DNA of 16,528 nucleotides from JABDOU01 sp041567895 (GTDB lineage: Bacteria; Actinomycetota; Acidimicrobiia; Spongiisociales; SHLN01). Position 1 is the stretch's first letter, and each line of letters starts with the position of its first letter. Below are positions 14,727 to 16,528 of this stretch, piece by piece. The position numbers and the translations under genes were made by a program. The notes under the pieces are model-generated. The model ran no database searches and had not been told where the DNA came from. It worked only from the letters and a program-made list of their open reading frames with translations. The stretch covers positions 1-16,528 of the forward strand of contig JBFGAX010000061.1 in the NCBI GenBank assembly GCA_041567895.1, written 5' to 3'.

Positions 14727-15395
14727 TTACACCTTCAATCGAAATGTTCGTTCGGTCACTTGCTGTATGACCACAAACACAGTGGTCATGGCCAGATACA
14801 GGAGCGCGAGAGCTGCGATCCGCTCCCGGAACTGAAAGTCGTTGCTGAAGAGGCGCTGAGTGAGCAAGGTCATCTCAGGGACGGTTACAAGCGTCGCAAG
14901 GGACGTCTGCTTGAGAAGCGTCATGGCGTTGCTCGTATACGGAGGGATCATGATCCGCACTCCCTGCGGAATAATGATCCGGCGCATATACCAAGCCTTG
15001 GCCATGCCGAGGGCTTCGGACGCCTCCGCCTGACCGGGGTCCACGGCAATGATCCCGGAGCGGATCACTTCGGCCTGGTAGGCCGCAGTCCAAATACTCA
15101 ATGCGGCCACAGCAGCCTGGAAGGGCTCGAGAAGAATCCCGTCGACAAAGCCGAGATTGAGGTCCGGGAGGGCGAAGAAGGCAAAAAAGAGGAGAATCAG
15201 CAACGGTATTCCACGAAAGAGCCAACCGAAACCGGCAGCAAACCAGCGCAGCGGCTTGATTGTGGACAAACGCATCAACGCCAGGGCCAGAGCACCGATC
15301 GTTCCAAGCCCGAGTGCCCACGCAGTGAGCGAGGCGGTCGTTGATGCGCCCTTCCAAATGAGTGGTATGGCTTCCCAGACGAGGTCTAGATCCAT
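14727..15395 (-). CDS. ABC transporter permease, polar amino acid type (second permease)
   Basis: The product is 222 residues, normal for the HisM/GlnP family. Hydrophobic helices are evident at about 22-42, 56-76, 88-108 and 184-206. The FRGIPLLILLFF motif (60-71) and the cytoplasmic EAA loop, EASEALGM followed by RRIIIPQ, which docks on the ATPase, are both clear. The ATG at 15395 has AGGA about 8 bases upstream and follows the other permease by 9 bases. The two permeases are similar throughout, as in the usual heterodimeric channel of this transporter class. Confidence 0.94.
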   Translation of the reverse strand: MDLDLVWEAIPLIWKGASTTASLTAWALGLGTIGALALALMRLSTIKPLRWFAAGFGWLFRGIPLLILLFFAFFALPDLNLGFVDGILLEPFQAAVAALSIWTAAYQAEVIRSGIIAVDPGQAEASEALGMAKAWYMRRIIIPQGVRIMIPPYTSNAMTLLKQTSLATLVTVPEMTLLTQRLFSNDFQFRERIAALALLYLAMTTVFVVIQQVTERTFRLKV

Positions 15396-15404
15396 GCTGC
15401 TGTC

Positions 15405-16070
15405 CTATGTCTTGAGCGCATAGCGACGCTCCAGGAATTCTTGAGGGACGACCAGCAACGTCGTCAGAACCAGGTAGATGAACGCAGCGGCAGTGAATAG
15501 CTCAACCGGCCGAAACGTCGAGTTGGAAAGCTGACGAGTGATGCCTGTGAGCTCGACCAACCCGATTCCAACTGCCACCGACGTGGCTTTGAGGAGCAGG
15601 ATGGAGTTGCTCATGTACGTCGGTACGATCACCCGGATGGACTGCGGAACAATGATGCGTCGCATGTAATGGCGTTTCGTCATTCCCAGCGCCTCGGACG
15701 CCTCATGCTGACCGGGGTCAACTGACAGCAGACCGGCTCGAATGATCTCGGCCTTGTAGGCAGCAGCATCCACCCCGAGCCCCAGCATGCCCGCCTGAAT
15801 GGGCGTCAACCAGCTCAAGCCCGGGAGATCACGGGCCACGAAGAACGCGAACAACAGTGTGACGAACACCGGTATCCCCCGAAAGATCCACACGTAGCCG
15901 GCTGAGATCCAACGTAGGGGACTGATCGACGACATCCGCATGATGGCCAGGATCAAACCGACAACGGTTGCGAGAACCAGAGATACTGCGAAGAGCTGCA
16001 GCGTCAGCTTGGTCCCCTCCATGAGGAGATCCCATGACCGTCCCACGACGGGCCAATCCCAATCGCTCAT
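15405..16070 (-). CDS. ABC transporter permease, polar amino acid type (first permease)
   Basis: The product is 221 residues of the HisQ/GlnP family. It has the FRGIPVFVTLLFAFF helix (63-77), the AAYKAEIIRAGLLSVDPGQ stretch and the EAA loop EASEALGM with RRIIVPQ. The start at 16070 has no clear Shine-Dalgarno, and the open frame upstream offers no start codon over the next dozen or so codons. The gene follows the binding-protein gene after a 99-base gap that contains a strong hairpin. It would form the membrane channel with the second permease. Confidence 0.94.
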   Translation of the reverse strand: MSDWDWPVVGRSWDLLMEGTKLTLQLFAVSLVLATVVGLILAIMRMSSISPLRWISAGYVWIFRGIPVFVTLLFAFFVARDLPGLSWLTPIQAGMLGLGVDAAAYKAEIIRAGLLSVDPGQHEASEALGMTKRHYMRRIIVPQSIRVIVPTYMSNSILLLKATSVAVGIGLVELTGITRQLSNSTFRPVELFTAAAFIYLVLTTLLVVPQEFLERRYALKT

Positions 16071-16109
16071 GAGCCAGTCATATTCGATCGGGGCATAATC
16101 AAGCGGGCG

Positions 16110-16139
16110 GGAGGAAACCCGCGATCGCGGGTTCCCCCC
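16110..16139 (-). terminator. Strong intergenic hairpin between binding-protein and permease genes
   Basis: Read in the direction of transcription, a 13-base arm (16139 to 16127) can pair with a 13-base arm (16122 to 16110), including two G-U pairs, across a GATC loop. Its core is an 18-base perfect DNA palindrome at 16116-16133. There is no U tract after it. It is better seen as a partial terminator or mRNA-stabilising/processing element, as often found after binding-protein genes, than as a full terminator. Confidence 0.6.
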
Positions 16140-16169
16140 TCCGGTTCAATGTTGCCATAGGTTGGCTTA

Positions 16170-16528
16170 TCAGCAGTCGCCTCCTGGCAATGTCTCATAA
16201 GGCGGATCCTCGTTGATGTCGGCCGGGACCGGGATGCAGCTGTTGAACCACTTCTTCTGGATCTCAGCCAGGCTCCCGTCGGCGATCATGGCCTTGATAG
16301 CGGTGTCGATCGCATCCCGCTTGGCCTCCTGACCGGTCTGGAACGTGATCGACAACGGATGAGCCTCAACCGTCGGACCGGCGACATCGAGATCATCGAA
16401 CGTAACAGACGCAAACCCGGCCACCAACGTGTCCTGGCTCAGCACGTCCACCCGACCCTGCCGTAGCGCCTGCAAACCCTCGGCCGCTCCTGTGAACCCG
16501 AGATACTCGTCATAACCAAGCGCATCAG
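16170..16528 (-). CDS. Extracellular solute-binding protein family 3, C-terminal part (5' end beyond the window)
   Basis: This is the periplasmic or lipid-anchored binding protein of the ABC importer encoded next to it. Only the last 118 residues are seen; the start and the signal peptide lie beyond the right edge. Visible features of the SBP family 3 fold are ALRQGRVDVLSQDT, a GP...AHPLSITFQTG strand, and the end motif DGSLAEIQKKWF. Two cysteines (in FNSCIP and the final residue, GGDC) could form a disulfide in the tail. The tail, rich in Pro and acidic residues, runs beyond the usual C-terminus. This gene comes first in the visible operon order. The ligand is unknown; the family favours polar or charged amino acids and related small molecules. 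Confidence 0.92.
   Translation of the reverse strand, partial: DALGYDEYLGFTGAAEGLQALRQGRVDVLSQDTLVAGFASVTFDDLDVAGPTVEAHPLSITFQTGQEAKRDAIDTAIKAMIADGSLAEIQKKWFNSCIPVPADINEDPPYETLPGGDC

Larger units (their letters stand above)
8681..16528 (-). other. Ten-gene transport and catabolism operon
   Basis: All ten genes are on the minus strand. Junctions in order of transcription: 99-base gap (with hairpin), 9, 2, 11 overlap, 4 overlap, 9, 4 overlap, 4 overlap, 19. The order is binding protein, two permeases, ATPase, amidase, cyclic amidohydrolase, hydro-lyase large and small subunits, C-C lyase, lipoprotein. The tight packing indicates one unit. The promoter would lie beyond the right edge, and no regulator gene is visible. 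Confidence 0.8.

Noticed and set aside
1..16528. CRISPR arrays, tRNA/rRNA genes, insertion sequences, phage genes
   Set aside because: No spaced direct repeats, cloverleaf-like segments, transposase motifs or terminal inverted repeats were noticed on either strand by eye.

Overview
This 16.5 kb window is GC-rich, gene-dense bacterial chromosome. Intergenic gaps are short, GTG and TTG starts are frequent, and stop/start overlaps are common. The gene types suggest an actinobacterium or a similar high-GC environmental bacterium: an Nei2-type zinc-finger DNA glycosylase beginning MPEGHT, a DUF2071/YqjF protein, an ACT-domain malic enzyme, and PhrB-type photolyase. This assignment is an inference, because there is no rRNA or other marker. 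I see no tRNA, rRNA, CRISPR array, transposase or phage gene.

Left part (1-4279). A minus-strand set reads SDR-fold protein > four-helix membrane protein > iron-sulfur bacterial photolyase, which is cut by the left edge. The genes are 1 and 11 bases apart, so they are probably one operon. The SDR protein has Ile where the catalytic Tyr should be. Divergent from it, on the plus strand, are a DUF2071 protein and an Nei/Fpg-family base-excision glycosylase that overlap by 8 bases. Two unrelated DNA-repair genes therefore lie close together.

Middle part (4280-8684). Single genes alternate in strand: an ACT-domain malic enzyme (-), a hydantoinase/dihydropyrimidinase-family cyclic amidohydrolase (+), a metallo-beta-lactamase-fold protein with an N-terminal zinc ribbon and a degenerate metal motif (-), and a small EthD-like protein (+). 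Two convergent pairs overlap at their ends, by 11 and 4 bases.

Right part (8681-16528). One minus-strand run of ten genes, the most 5' one cut by the right edge, reads as a transport-plus-catabolism operon. The order is: polar-amino-acid-type substrate-binding protein, two permeases, ABC ATPase, isochorismatase-fold amidohydrolase of the N-carbamoylsarcosine amidase/maleamate amidase type, a second hydantoinase-like cyclic amidohydrolase, aconitase-family large and small subunits, an isocitrate lyase/PEP mutase-family C-C lyase, and a small lipoprotein. Junctions inside the run are 2 to 19 bases or overlaps of 4 to 11 bases, except for a 99-base gap after the binding protein. That gap holds a 13-bp hairpin.

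Working together, the operon would import a small polar, probably nitrogen-containing compound, open a cyclic amide, hydrolyse a linear amide or carbamoyl group, and then process a hydroxy-acid by dehydration/hydration followed by C-C cleavage. The aconitase-type pair plus ICL-type lyase resembles the last steps of Eubacterium barkeri nicotinate fermentation (DmdAB, Dml). No ring-activating nicotinate genes are present here, and the true substrate is unknown. The second cyclic amidohydrolase gene at 5975 may serve the same or a related substrate range.
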